A DNA stretch of 24,248 nucleotides from CAZNQW01 sp964575225 (lineage in GTDB: Bacteria; Chloroflexota; Anaerolineae; JAAYZQ01), in assembly GCA_964575225.1 (NCBI GenBank), contig CAZNQW010000031.1:1-24248 (forward strand), read 5' to 3'. Of the stretch, positions 1 through 5,704 are shown one piece after another. Every line of letters begins with the position of its first letter. Positions within the stretch are counted from its first letter, which is position 1. A model generated the notes under the pieces. It was given only the letters and a program-made list of their open reading frames with translations. It made no database searches and was not told the DNA's origin. The position numbers and the translations under genes were made by a program.

Positions 1-1183
1 GCTCGACGAAATCCTCCCAGGCAAACTCGGTGTCCCGCGTCTCGGGGGCGACGGCCGTCAGGTAGAAGCGCAGGGCGTCGGGGTCGTAGCGGCTCAGGAA
101 GTAGGGCACGTCGACAAAGGCGCCGCGACTCTTGCTAAATTTACCCCCTCGGAAGTTCAGGTATTCATTGGCAGGAACGTCATAGGGCAGGTTGAGGTTC
201 GTCTCGCAGTCGTCGCAGTAGAGCCGGCCGAGCGCCAGCAATTCTGCCGGCCAGATGACCGTGTGGAAAGGGATGTTGTCCTTGCCGATAAAGTAGTAGG
301 TCAGCGCCTGGGGATCGTACCACCACTCCTTCCATGCCTCCGGCGTGCCCTGATTTTTGGCCCACTCGATGCTGGCCGAAAGATAGCCGATGACGGCTTC
401 GAACCAGACGTACAGGCACTTGCCTTCATAGCCGGGCAGCGGGATGGGAATGCCCCAGTCGATGTCGCGGGTGATGGGCCGCCCGTGCAGATCCTTCACA
501 TAATTACGCGCAAAGTTGATGACGTTGGGTCGCCAGTGGTCCTTGCCGTGGCTGAGATAGTCCTCCAGCTCGTCGCTCAATTTGGCCAGATCCAGGAAGT
601 AATGCTCGGTCTCGCGGACCTCCAGATGGGTGTCGCCGCTGGCCTTGCTGCGCGGGTTGATCAGTTCTGTCGGTTCCAGCAGCTTGCCGCAATTGTCGCA
701 CTGGTCGCCCCGGGCATCGGCGTAACCGCAGTGAGGGCATTCGCCTTCCACGTAGCGATCGGGCAGGAAGCGGCCCTCCTGCAGGCTATAGAGCTGTCGC
801 TGCACCTCCTTGTACAGGTAGCCCTTTTCCAAGATCTTCAGAAAGATGTCCTGCGAGACCCGGTGATGGTTTTCAGTGTCGGTGTGGGTGAACAGATCAA
901 AGGTCAGGCCGATCTGCTGATAGGTCTCCAGAAAGGTTTGGTGATAGCGCTCGAAAACCTCGCGGGACGAAACCCCCTCCGCGTCGGCGCGGACGGTGAT
1001 GGGCGTGCCGTGCGTGTCAGAGCCAGAGACCATGAGCACGTCGTTGCCCCTCAGGCGCTGGTAGCGAGCAAAGATATCGGGCGGCAAATAGGCACCGGCC
1101 AAATGTCCCAGGTGCTGGTGTCCATTGGCGTAGGGCCAGGCGGTGCAGACCAAGATTTTCCGTGGGTTCAGGTTATGGGCCAT
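1..1183 (-). CDS. metG: Methionyl-tRNA synthetase, C-terminus cut by window edge
   Basis: This class I aminoacyl-tRNA synthetase charges tRNA-Met in the cytoplasm. About 394 residues are visible. The N-terminus starts MAHNLNPRKILVC and carries the ATP-binding HIGH-type motif as HLGH in 'NGHQHLGHLAGAY'. A zinc knuckle follows (CPHC then CDNC, 9 residues apart), then 'WFEAVIGYLSA' and the signature lysine loop as KFSKS within 'RGGKFSKSRG'. The anticodon-binding domain and any C-terminal tRNA-binding domain lie outside the window, so the coordinates are partial on the left. The ATG at 1183 is supported by AGGAG about 8 nt upstream. It is transcribed away from the Cys-rich gene at 1673 and preceded by a long leader with a terminator-like hairpin, which suggests control by attenuation. 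Identity is secure. Confidence 0.97.
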   Translation of the reverse strand, partial: MAHNLNPRKILVCTAWPYANGHQHLGHLAGAYLPPDIFARYQRLRGNDVLMVSGSDTHGTPITVRADAEGVSSREVFERYHQTFLETYQQIGLTFDLFTHTDTENHHRVSQDIFLKILEKGYLYKEVQRQLYSLQEGRFLPDRYVEGECPHCGYADARGDQCDNCGKLLEPTELINPRSKASGDTHLEVRETEHYFLDLAKLSDELEDYLSHGKDHWRPNVINFARNYVKDLHGRPITRDIDWGIPIPLPGYEGKCLYVWFEAVIGYLSASIEWAKNQGTPEAWKEWWYDPQALTYYFIGKDNIPFHTVIWPAELLALGRLYCDDCETNLNLPYDVPANEYLNFRGGKFSKSRGAFVDVPYFLSRYDPDALRFYLTAVAPETRDTEFAWEDFVE

Positions 1184-1415
1184 GAGAATTCTCCTCTCAA
1201 AGGAAAGAGCGGGGAGTTCCCCCGCTCTCGATCAGGCAATATCAACCGTTTCCGCACAGGCGGAATTGGGCGGCAAGGGACTCAATCGGGATGACACCAT
1301 CGCATGTGGGGGCAGGCCCCCATAAGGCCCTTGGCCGCGGAGAACTGCCAAGCCACATAGTGGCCGGTATGCAATTGCCACGACACCTTCCTATCCAACA
1401 TCGTCCTCCTCATCC
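1184..1415 (-). promoter_or_regulatory. Structured metG leader, candidate attenuator
   Basis: The leader between the metG promoter and start codon is open of genes and rich in local inverted repeats. In transcript order these are: GCCGCGG pairing with CCGCGGC, enclosing a small GCCAC-TAT-GTGGC hairpin; TGGGGG-cctg-CCCCCA (1322-1307); TTCCGC-ctgt-GCGGAA (1265-1250); and finally a 9-bp GC-rich hairpin (1228-1206) followed by a pyrimidine/T-rich stretch just before the Shine-Dalgarno. A leader of this kind ahead of an aminoacyl-tRNA synthetase is what amino-acid- or tRNA-responsive attenuators look like. I could not find a convincing T-box sequence (the conserved TGGN bulge segment) or SAM-riboswitch core, so the class is undetermined. 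Confidence 0.5.
1206..1228 (-). terminator. Terminator-like hairpin in metG leader
   Basis: Perfect 9-bp stem AGAGCGGGG / CCCCGCTCT with a 5-nt loop, followed on the minus strand by TTCCTTT and then the metG Shine-Dalgarno. It lies about 23 nt upstream of the start codon. Its position within the leader, rather than after a gene, argues for conditional termination of metG transcription. Confidence 0.6.
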
Positions 1416-1421
1416 CGCGGC

Positions 1422-1450
1422 ATTCTATCACAGACCAGCCAAAAAGGCAA
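1422..1450 (-). promoter_or_regulatory. Probable sigma-70-type promoter of metG
   Basis: Read on the minus strand, TTGCCT (1450-1445) is followed after exactly 17 bp by TAGAAT (1427-1422), 4/6 and 5/6 matches to the consensus hexamers. Transcription would start near 1415, giving an untranslated leader of about 230 nt before the metG ATG. The same -35 sequence with the same spacing precedes nuoA, which supports the call. Confidence 0.6.
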
Positions 1451-1585
1451 ATGCAGAAAAACGACGTCCTCTCCTGACCGCACATGCGGGGCATCTGCCA
1501 AGGATGTGCTCGCGGATGCCATTGCAGAGTCGGCCGGGTTTGACCGAGGTCAGAGGGTAGTTGCGGTCCGAACATACGGATTCTC

Positions 1586-1640
1586 TCTAATGAAACTCTA
1601 ACACCGTTCTAGCATTGGTCTAACGCTCAGGGGTTAGAAT
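1586..1640 (+). promoter_or_regulatory. Four 11-bp-phased TCTAAY repeats plus -10 element
   Basis: Hexamers TCTAAT (1586), TCTAAC (1597), TCTAGC (1608) and TCTAAC (1619) start exactly 11 bp apart, one helical turn. The last ends 10 bp upstream of a good -10 box TAGAAT (1635-1640), and there is no good -35 hexamer at 17 bp (GCATTG). An inverted copy GTTAGA (1633-1638) overlaps the -10. Direct hexamers with 5-bp spacers that take the place of the -35 are the classic layout of OmpR/PhoB-family response-regulator sites. The start site would be near 1647, giving a short leader to the ATG at 1673. The regulator itself is not in the window. Confidence 0.65.
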
Positions 1641-1672
1641 GTGGTTGATAGAGAAAAAGGAGACCCGTCAGC

Positions 1673-1873
1673 ATGCAGCAATACCCAGTCTGTGCCACCT
1701 GTGGGATCGTCATTCGTTGGCAGCCCACCGTCATTGACGGCCAAACCTACTGCTGCTTGGGTTGCGCCCAGGGCGGCCCTTGCGAATGTGACTATGACAA
1801 TCTACCCGATCTCGACGCCACCAACGCCATCGTCCATCAGTCCAAGTCTCCCCGGCGCGACACAGGCGACTGA
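1673..1873 (+). CDS. Small cysteine-rich putative metal-binding protein
   Basis: A 66-residue soluble protein with seven cysteines in its first 39 residues: C7-x2-C10, C27-C28-x2-C31 and C37-x-C39, in a core reading 'TYCCLGCAQGGPCECDYD'. The spacing CxxC, about 16 residues, then YCxxxC resembles TRASH/YHS-type treble-clef metal sites and, loosely, bacterial metallothioneins of the SmtA kind ('YCSEAC'). The tail from about residue 45 is polar and probably flexible. The ATG is preceded by AAGGAG at 10 nt. It appears monocistronic, since the next gene has its own promoter. The upstream phased repeats suggest control by a two-component regulator. A metal-binding or metal-buffering role is inference; no enzyme motif is present. 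Confidence 0.75.
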   Translation: MQQYPVCATCGIVIRWQPTVIDGQTYCCLGCAQGGPCECDYDNLPDLDATNAIVHQSKSPRRDTGD

Positions 1874-1880
1874 GAGGGTG

Positions 1881-1936
1881 CCGTCAGCGAACCGTCAGCT
1901 CGGCGGCTTGCCGTTCGCCGCAGCTTGTGCTATGAT
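1881..1936 (+). promoter_or_regulatory. Promoter of the zinc-peptidase gene with direct repeat
   Basis: TTGCCG (1908-1913), 17 bp, TATGAT (1931-1936) forms a good sigma-70-type promoter about 45 bp before the ATG at 1982. Just upstream, CCGTCAG occurs twice (1881-1887 and 1892-1898) with an 11-bp period, possibly an activator site. The promoter call is firmer than the repeat, because CCGTCAG also occurs once by the 1673 start codon and may be chance. Confidence 0.6.
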
Positions 1937-1981
1937 GGTGATGTAATAAGCTCGCCCAAATGAGGTATCAGAAAGAATTCT

Positions 1982-2686
1982 ATGTTTATCTGGGATCCGC
2001 GATATTTGATCTTTGCCTTACCGGCTTTGCTTCTGGCCTTTTGGGCCCAGTTCAAAGTCCAATCGGCCTATAAGAAGTATAGCAGCAAACCGAACAGCCG
2101 GGGACTGAGCGGCTTTGAGGCCGCTCGCATCCTGTTGCGCAGCACCGGGCTGGACCACATCCGCGTCGAAGAGACACCCGGCCAACTGAGCGATCATTAT
2201 GATCCTGCCAAGAACATCCTCCGCCTATCGAGAGGTGTGGGCCAAAGCCGATCGGTAGCCGCGTTAGGGATTGTCGCCCACGAAATCGGCCACGCCATGC
2301 AGGACGCCTCCAACTACATGCCGCTGCGAGCCCGTTCGGGGCTGGTACCCATTGTGACCCTGGGCTCGTGGCTCGGCCCCATCGTCTTTTTCGCCGGCTT
2401 TCTCCTGTCGGGCTTTACCGGGTCGACGCTCATTGCCTGGCTGGGCCTGTTCCTATTTGCTGGGACCGTGGTCTTTGCCCTCATCACCCTGCCGGTGGAA
2501 TTCGATGCCAGCAAGCGGGCCCAACAGCTCTTGCACTCCTACCAACTGGCCGACGGAGGGGAGTTGCAGGAGACGAAAAAGGTCCTGGATGCTGCTGCAT
2601 TGACCTATGTGGCAGCGCTGGCCCAGTCTCTGTCGACCCTGTTGTATTACGTCTTTATACTCACTGGCTTTTCGCGGCGAGACTAG
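1982..2686 (+). CDS. YugP-type membrane zinc metallopeptidase
   Basis: This 234-residue protein is a member of the neutral zinc metallopeptidase family typified by Bacillus YugP (Zn_peptidase_2). It has an N-terminal membrane span (about residues 8-22) and the gluzincin motif HEIGH at residues 100-104 within 'AHEIGHAMQDASNYMPL', where the two histidines bind zinc and E101 is the catalytic base. Two or three hydrophobic spans follow (about 113-170). The conserved 'LPVEFDASKRA' segment lies around residues 170-180 and probably supplies the third zinc ligand. A final hydrophobic segment lies near the C-terminus. Length matches the family. The Shine-Dalgarno is weak (AGAAAG). Own promoter at 1908-1936 and a strong terminator at 2726 make it a single-gene unit. 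The physiological substrate is not known for the family; membrane-protein quality control is a guess. Confidence 0.92.
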   Translation: MFIWDPRYLIFALPALLLAFWAQFKVQSAYKKYSSKPNSRGLSGFEAARILLRSTGLDHIRVEETPGQLSDHYDPAKNILRLSRGVGQSRSVAALGIVAHEIGHAMQDASNYMPLRARSGLVPIVTLGSWLGPIVFFAGFLLSGFTGSTLIAWLGLFLFAGTVVFALITLPVEFDASKRAQQLLHSYQLADGGELQETKKVLDAAALTYVAALAQSLSTLLYYVFILTGFSRRD

Positions 2687-2725
2687 CGGGTCCCCTTTTC
2701 TTGGATCGGATAGACGGAGCAGGCC

Positions 2726-2758
2726 GAGGCTCAGGACTCCATTCCTGAGCCTCTTTTT
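2726..2758 (+). terminator. Intrinsic terminator after the zinc-peptidase gene
   Basis: Perfect 10-bp stem GAGGCTCAGG / CCTGAGCCTC with an 8-nt loop followed by TTTTT, about 40 bp after the stop codon at 2686. This is one of the strongest intrinsic terminators in the window. Confidence 0.92.
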
Positions 2759-2849
2759 GGTACGCCATTCAAACGCACTCCTGCCCGCCTGATGGCCTGG
2801 GCCCGTTAGCGAGCCGGGTCACCGTAGGGCAACCGTGGGGTAGGCGATC

Positions 2850-2893
2850 TTGACAGGATTTCCAACTCGTGCTATATTCTCTTATGCATAAGA
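2850..2893 (+). promoter_or_regulatory. padR promoter with palindromic operator
   Basis: TTGACA (2850-2855), 17 bp, TATATT (2873-2878): a near-consensus promoter. Immediately downstream, across the expected transcription start, is the perfect 14-bp palindrome TCTTATGCATAAGA (2880-2893). A site here would block initiation, so autorepression by the PadR protein encoded next is the natural reading. PadR family members commonly autoregulate through short palindromes. Confidence 0.8.
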
Positions 2894-2914
2894 AAATAAG
2901 GTAATGGAGTAATC

Positions 2915-3256
2915 ATGGCCTTGCAGGAACAGATCCGAAAAGGGACGACCGAGATCATCATCCTCAGCCTTCTGGCCGACCTGGAGCGAGCCATGTATGG
3001 GTACGAGATCATCAAAGAACTCGAATCTCGAAGCGAGGGATTCTTTGAGTTCAAAGAGGGTCTGATCTACCCCAGACTTCACGAGATGGAGCGCCAGGGG
3101 CTGCTCAGGTCCGAGTGGCACGGGGAAGAGGGCAGCCGAAAGCGCAAGTTCTATGCGATCACGGCAGAGGGACGCCGCCAGTTGGCGCGGGACGTGGAAA
3201 GCTGGCAAGCGTTTGCCGAAAACGTGAGTCGCCTGTTGGGCGTCGAACCGGCCTGA
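2915..3256 (+). CDS. PadR-family transcriptional regulator
   Basis: A 113-residue winged-helix repressor of the PadR family. 'GTTEIIILSLLADLERAMYGYEIIKEL' occupies helices 1-2 (residues 10-36), followed by the family hallmark 'EGLIYPRLHEMERQGLL' (about residues 49-65) as recognition helix, and the wing 'GSRKRKFYAITAEGRRQL' (about 73-90). A short C-terminal dimerisation helix ends the protein, so this is the small subfamily 2 type. ATG 2915 has GGAG 7 nt upstream. The stop overlaps the next start (TGATG), so it is translationally coupled to the HAAS-like membrane gene, its usual partner. The palindrome at 2880-2893 probably is its operator. The ligand is unknown. Confidence 0.95.
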   Translation: MALQEQIRKGTTEIIILSLLADLERAMYGYEIIKELESRSEGFFEFKEGLIYPRLHEMERQGLLRSEWHGEEGSRKRKFYAITAEGRRQLARDVESWQAFAENVSRLLGVEPA

Positions 3257-3738
3257 TGAACGACATCGATCAATTGCTCGATCAGATCCGGGTCCACATG
3301 GACCTGGAGAGCGAAACCGAGTACGAGATCCTGGCCGAGATCCGCGATCACCTGGAGGAGGCGGCCCACGAAGCCCAGGCCCAGGGCCTCGATCGGGCCG
3401 GCGCCCTGGCCCAGGCTGCGGCGCGGTTCGGCATGGAAGAAGAGATCGGCAAGGCCTTGCAGGCCAGCCACATCGGCCAGGGCACAGCCGACGCCGTCGT
3501 GGCTGCCGCACTACCGGTGGTTGGCGCTCTGATCTTGCGCTGGCTGGCCTTTGCACCCGATGGCACCACTGTGGGTTGGCCCCAACTCCTCAGCCGCCCG
3601 GCTTTTTGGATCGTGGCCCTGGCTGTGCTGCTGATCCCCATCCTGAAATTCGAGCGCTGGCGGTACGCGCTGGCTGCCTGGGCCTTTTTCTGGATGCTGA
3701 CCGTCCTCTTTGTCGCCCTGCCATCGCTCCGCTGGTAG
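3256..3738 (+). CDS. HAAS-like N-terminal domain membrane protein, PadR partner
   Basis: A 160-residue protein starting MNDIDQLLDQIRVHM at an ATG that overlaps the padR stop codon. Residues 1 to about 70 form a charged helical module ('SETEYEILAEIRDHLEEAAHEAQAQG...ALAQAAARFG') that matches the HAAS / permease-prefix type domain often found next to PadR regulators. The rest holds about three membrane spans (about residues 78-98, 113-128 and 135-155), ending in 'SLRW'. In known pairs the domain is proposed to be a membrane sensor or adaptor working with PadR. That role here is inferred from context and domain, not from any catalytic motif. Confidence 0.8.
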   Translation: MNDIDQLLDQIRVHMDLESETEYEILAEIRDHLEEAAHEAQAQGLDRAGALAQAAARFGMEEEIGKALQASHIGQGTADAVVAAALPVVGALILRWLAFAPDGTTVGWPQLLSRPAFWIVALAVLLIPILKFERWRYALAAWAFFWMLTVLFVALPSLRW

Positions 3739-3770
3739 AGGGCCTATCGAGAAACACCCATGAGGCAGCC

Positions 3771-3793
3771 CCCTTTACCCTGGTAAAAAGGGT
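3771..3793 (+). other. Hairpin between the HAAS-like gene and the next membrane gene
   Basis: CCCTTTACC and GGTAAAAAGGG form a 9-bp stem with a two-adenine bulge and a minimal loop, 33 bp after the stop at 3738 and 33 bp before the next ATG. There is no following T-run, so it is more likely an mRNA processing or attenuation element than a full terminator. Confidence 0.4.
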
Positions 3794-3826
3794 CATTCAA
3801 ACGAAATCAAAGGAGACGACAACCCC

Positions 3827-4516
3827 ATGAAAGACCTGGCGATTATCGAAACCATTCTGCGCAATCGCTACCACTTTTTTGCCGAAATCCGCGACGGGGT
3901 AGAGTTGAAAGAAAAGATGCGCGCCATGCTGGTTTCCAGCGTTCTCTTTTTCGCGCTCTACGGAGCCGTACTGGGCTCCACCCACAGCCTGTGGCAGACG
4001 CTCAGCTCGGCCATCAAGCTACCCATCCTGTTCCTGGCAACCCTGATCGTCTGCTCGCCGACCCTCTATTTCTTTAACGTCCTCTTTGGATCGAACCAGA
4101 GTCTGACACAAAACATGGCATTGATCCTGACCGCCATCACGGTCACTGCCGTACTGCTGCTCAGTTTTGCGCCAATTATCGTTTTCTTTTTGCTCACGAC
4201 TTCGGGCTATCAATTTTTCAAGCTGCTGAACGTCACCATTTTTGCGGTTTGCGGCATCGTCGGCGTGATATTCTTGGCACAGGGGATGAGGATCGTCTCG
4301 GCGGCTGGCAAGGAGGGGGCTATGGCCCGGCGTTGGGTCCTGTGGCTGTGGATCTTTGTCTATGCTTTTGTCGGCAGCCAGATGGCCTGGACGCTGCGGC
4401 CCTTCATCGGTGCACCGAGTATGAAGTTCGAGATGTTTCGCCAGTTGGGTGGCAACTTTTACACCAATATCTTTGCCAGCATCGGCGAGATCTTGGGTTT
4501 TGTCGTGGTCCGCTAG
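3827..4516 (+). CDS. Polytopic membrane protein of unknown function
   Basis: A 229-residue integral membrane protein. An amphipathic N-terminus (MKDLAIIETILRNRYHFF) is followed by about six hydrophobic segments: roughly residues 35-52, 63-84, 95-125, 130-152, 165-185 and 212-228. Between the last two spans is a conserved-looking polar loop 'WTLRPFIGAPSMKFEMFRQ'. AAAGGAGA lies upstream of the ATG. I know relatives of this kind only as unnamed proteins, sometimes mislabelled 'actin-binding WH2'; nothing here supports actin binding. It sits 88 bp after the PadR/HAAS-like pair and 33 bp before the next gene, so it may belong to the PadR regulon. No catalytic motif is seen. Confidence 0.8.
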   Translation: MKDLAIIETILRNRYHFFAEIRDGVELKEKMRAMLVSSVLFFALYGAVLGSTHSLWQTLSSAIKLPILFLATLIVCSPTLYFFNVLFGSNQSLTQNMALILTAITVTAVLLLSFAPIIVFFLLTTSGYQFFKLLNVTIFAVCGIVGVIFLAQGMRIVSAAGKEGAMARRWVLWLWIFVYAFVGSQMAWTLRPFIGAPSMKFEMFRQLGGNFYTNIFASIGEILGFVVVR

Positions 4517-4549
4517 GCAGTGGGGATCAGGAAATTAGGGAGTAGAGAA

Positions 4550-5389
4550 ATGTCGAGCCAAAACCAAAAGGACGATCGTTCGACGACAGATGCAATCCTG
4601 GACCTGCTGTTGGACGCCCTGGCCGAGCGCCAGCGTGCTCGCCGGACTCAAGGCGAAAAACCCGCAGGAGCCCCGGCCAGTGTGGCCCCCAAAGCCCCGC
4701 ATAGTGACGAGCAGCCGGCACCTGCGCAGCAGCGAGACCAGGCCGTGCCGCCGCCGCGACCCGAGCCGCCGACCGCAGTAGTGCGCAAGGCCAGTTCGGT
4801 CCCCCAGCGCCCCGGGCCACTGCCACCCAGGCGGGAGCCGCAGCCGGGTGATAAAGACTGGGTGCCGCCGCCAAAGCTGCCGAGTATAAATATGGGCCAG
4901 ATGCTGTGGCGGATGGCCCTACTGGTGGGTGTTCTCCTGGTACTCGTGAACATTCCCGTGAACCGGTATGGCGTCAGCCTGGCGCGGATTCTGCCCGAGT
5001 CGTCGTCCCTCATCATCCGCGATGGGCTGGTGCTCAAGGGCAGCGGCCCCGAGTTCTATATGCTGGAGCAGGACAAACTGCGCTGGATCAGCAGCATGGA
5101 TGCTTTCGATCACTTGGGCTTGACCTGGAAGGACGTGCATGTCGTGGAGGACAGCTTCCTGGAGCGATTCGAGGAGGGGCGGCCCATCCACGTGCTGCTC
5201 AAGTGCGGGAACAGTCCCCACGTCTACCGGCTGGAAAACCAGCAGAAGCGCTGGATCAAGGACATTGACACCTTCCTGGCCGAGGGTCACGTCTGGGAGG
5301 ACGTGCGATTCGTGAGCTGCGATTATCTACGCGACCTGCCCACGGGCCCTTCGATCCCCGAGGATGCAGGGCCGGCACCTGAGCCGTAG
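4550..5389 (+). CDS. Single-span membrane protein with Pro-rich linker and two RWI repeats
   Basis: A 279-residue protein. Residues 1-32 are a charged helix. Residues 33-112 are a Pro/Ala/Gln/Arg-rich disordered linker. Residues 119-137 form one membrane span (MALLVGVLLVLVNIPV). After the span come two tandem repeats of about 50 residues (about 164-213 and 220-269), each with a Y-L-E...(L/K)RWI core, an F, a W-(K/E)-DV step and a closing G-x-P-I ('QDKLRWISSMDAF' and 'QQKRWIKDIDTF'). The arrangement implies a cytoplasmic Pro-rich arm and an outside repeat pair. ATG 4550 is chosen over a GTG 30 bp earlier because GGGAG lies 8 nt before it. Similar repeats occur in Chloroflexota surface proteins as I recall, but no function is established. 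Followed by a terminator. Confidence 0.85.
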   Translation: MSSQNQKDDRSTTDAILDLLLDALAERQRARRTQGEKPAGAPASVAPKAPHSDEQPAPAQQRDQAVPPPRPEPPTAVVRKASSVPQRPGPLPPRREPQPGDKDWVPPPKLPSINMGQMLWRMALLVGVLLVLVNIPVNRYGVSLARILPESSSLIIRDGLVLKGSGPEFYMLEQDKLRWISSMDAFDHLGLTWKDVHVVEDSFLERFEEGRPIHVLLKCGNSPHVYRLENQQKRWIKDIDTFLAEGHVWEDVRFVSCDYLRDLPTGPSIPEDAGPAPEP

Positions 5390-5430
5390 AGGTCTTGCCG
5401 GCATAAATTGGCCTGCTTTCTCCCTCGCCT

Positions 5431-5459
5431 GGAGCCAACCCAACAGGGTTGGCTCCTTT
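5431..5459 (+). terminator. Intrinsic terminator closing the padR region
   Basis: An 11-bp perfect stem GGAGCCAACCC / GGGTTGGCTCC with an AACA loop followed by TTT, 42 bp after the stop codon at 5389. The short T-run makes it slightly less certain than the terminator at 2726. Confidence 0.82.
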
Positions 5460-5488
5460 GGCATCCAAATTACCCAAGCTCCCATTAT

Positions 5489-5516
5489 TTGCATTTTCCC
5501 CGGGAAATGGTAAGAT
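5489..5516 (+). promoter_or_regulatory. Upstream promoter P1 of the HAD-PiT operon
   Basis: TTGCAT (5489-5494), 16 bp, TAAGAT (5511-5516). The spacer contains the inverted repeat TTTCCC-C-GGGAAA (5495-5507), well placed for a repressor between the two hexamers. P1 would add about 130 nt to the leader relative to P2. That extra stretch (5517-5605) holds a GGCGGA/TCCGCC stem (5561-5582) and no open frame I would defend. Confidence 0.45.
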
Positions 5517-5605
5517 AGCCTATTCACCGCACTGTGCAGGCGGTTGTGGTTCAAGTCGTCGGCGGACCCATCGCGATCCGCCAAGAGTGAGGTATCACAG
5601 GTTAC

Positions 5606-5644
5606 TGCAAGTGAACTTGCATTTTTCTGAATTTGTAGTATAAT
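5606..5644 (+). promoter_or_regulatory. Promoter P2 with 16-bp operator-like palindrome
   Basis: TTGCAT (5617-5622), 16 bp, consensus TATAAT (5639-5644). The -35 is embedded in TGCAAGT-ga-ACTTGCA (5606-5621), a near-perfect inverted repeat that would let a dimeric regulator occlude RNA polymerase. The start would be near 5651, about 54 nt before the ATG at 5705. This is the best promoter of the operon, and it rules out start codons upstream of about 5651. Confidence 0.75.
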
Positions 5645-5704
5645 TTGCAATCGCGAGTGAATGGACGGACGGTTTCGCTGCATCACGGGTCAGGAAGGAT
5701 CGGT

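Noticed and set aside
1184..1415. Calling the metG leader a T-box or SAM riboswitch outright
   Set aside because: An ATG triplet and a TGGT occur in the leader, but the conserved T-box bulge context and S-box core are not visible by eye; kept only as an unclassified attenuator candidate.
1490..1520. GGCATC/GATGCC inverted repeat between the divergent promoters
   Set aside because: Six-bp arms with a 19-nt spacer and no clear relation to either promoter; expected by chance in this composition.
1282..1575. Open frames of about 90-100 codons on both strands in the metG upstream region
   Set aside because: They overlap the metG promoter and structured leader, resemble no family, and lack Shine-Dalgarno sites.
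3827..4516. Naming this protein an actin-binding WH2 protein
   Set aside because: It is a polytopic membrane protein with no WH2 segment; that label is a propagated misannotation as far as I can judge.
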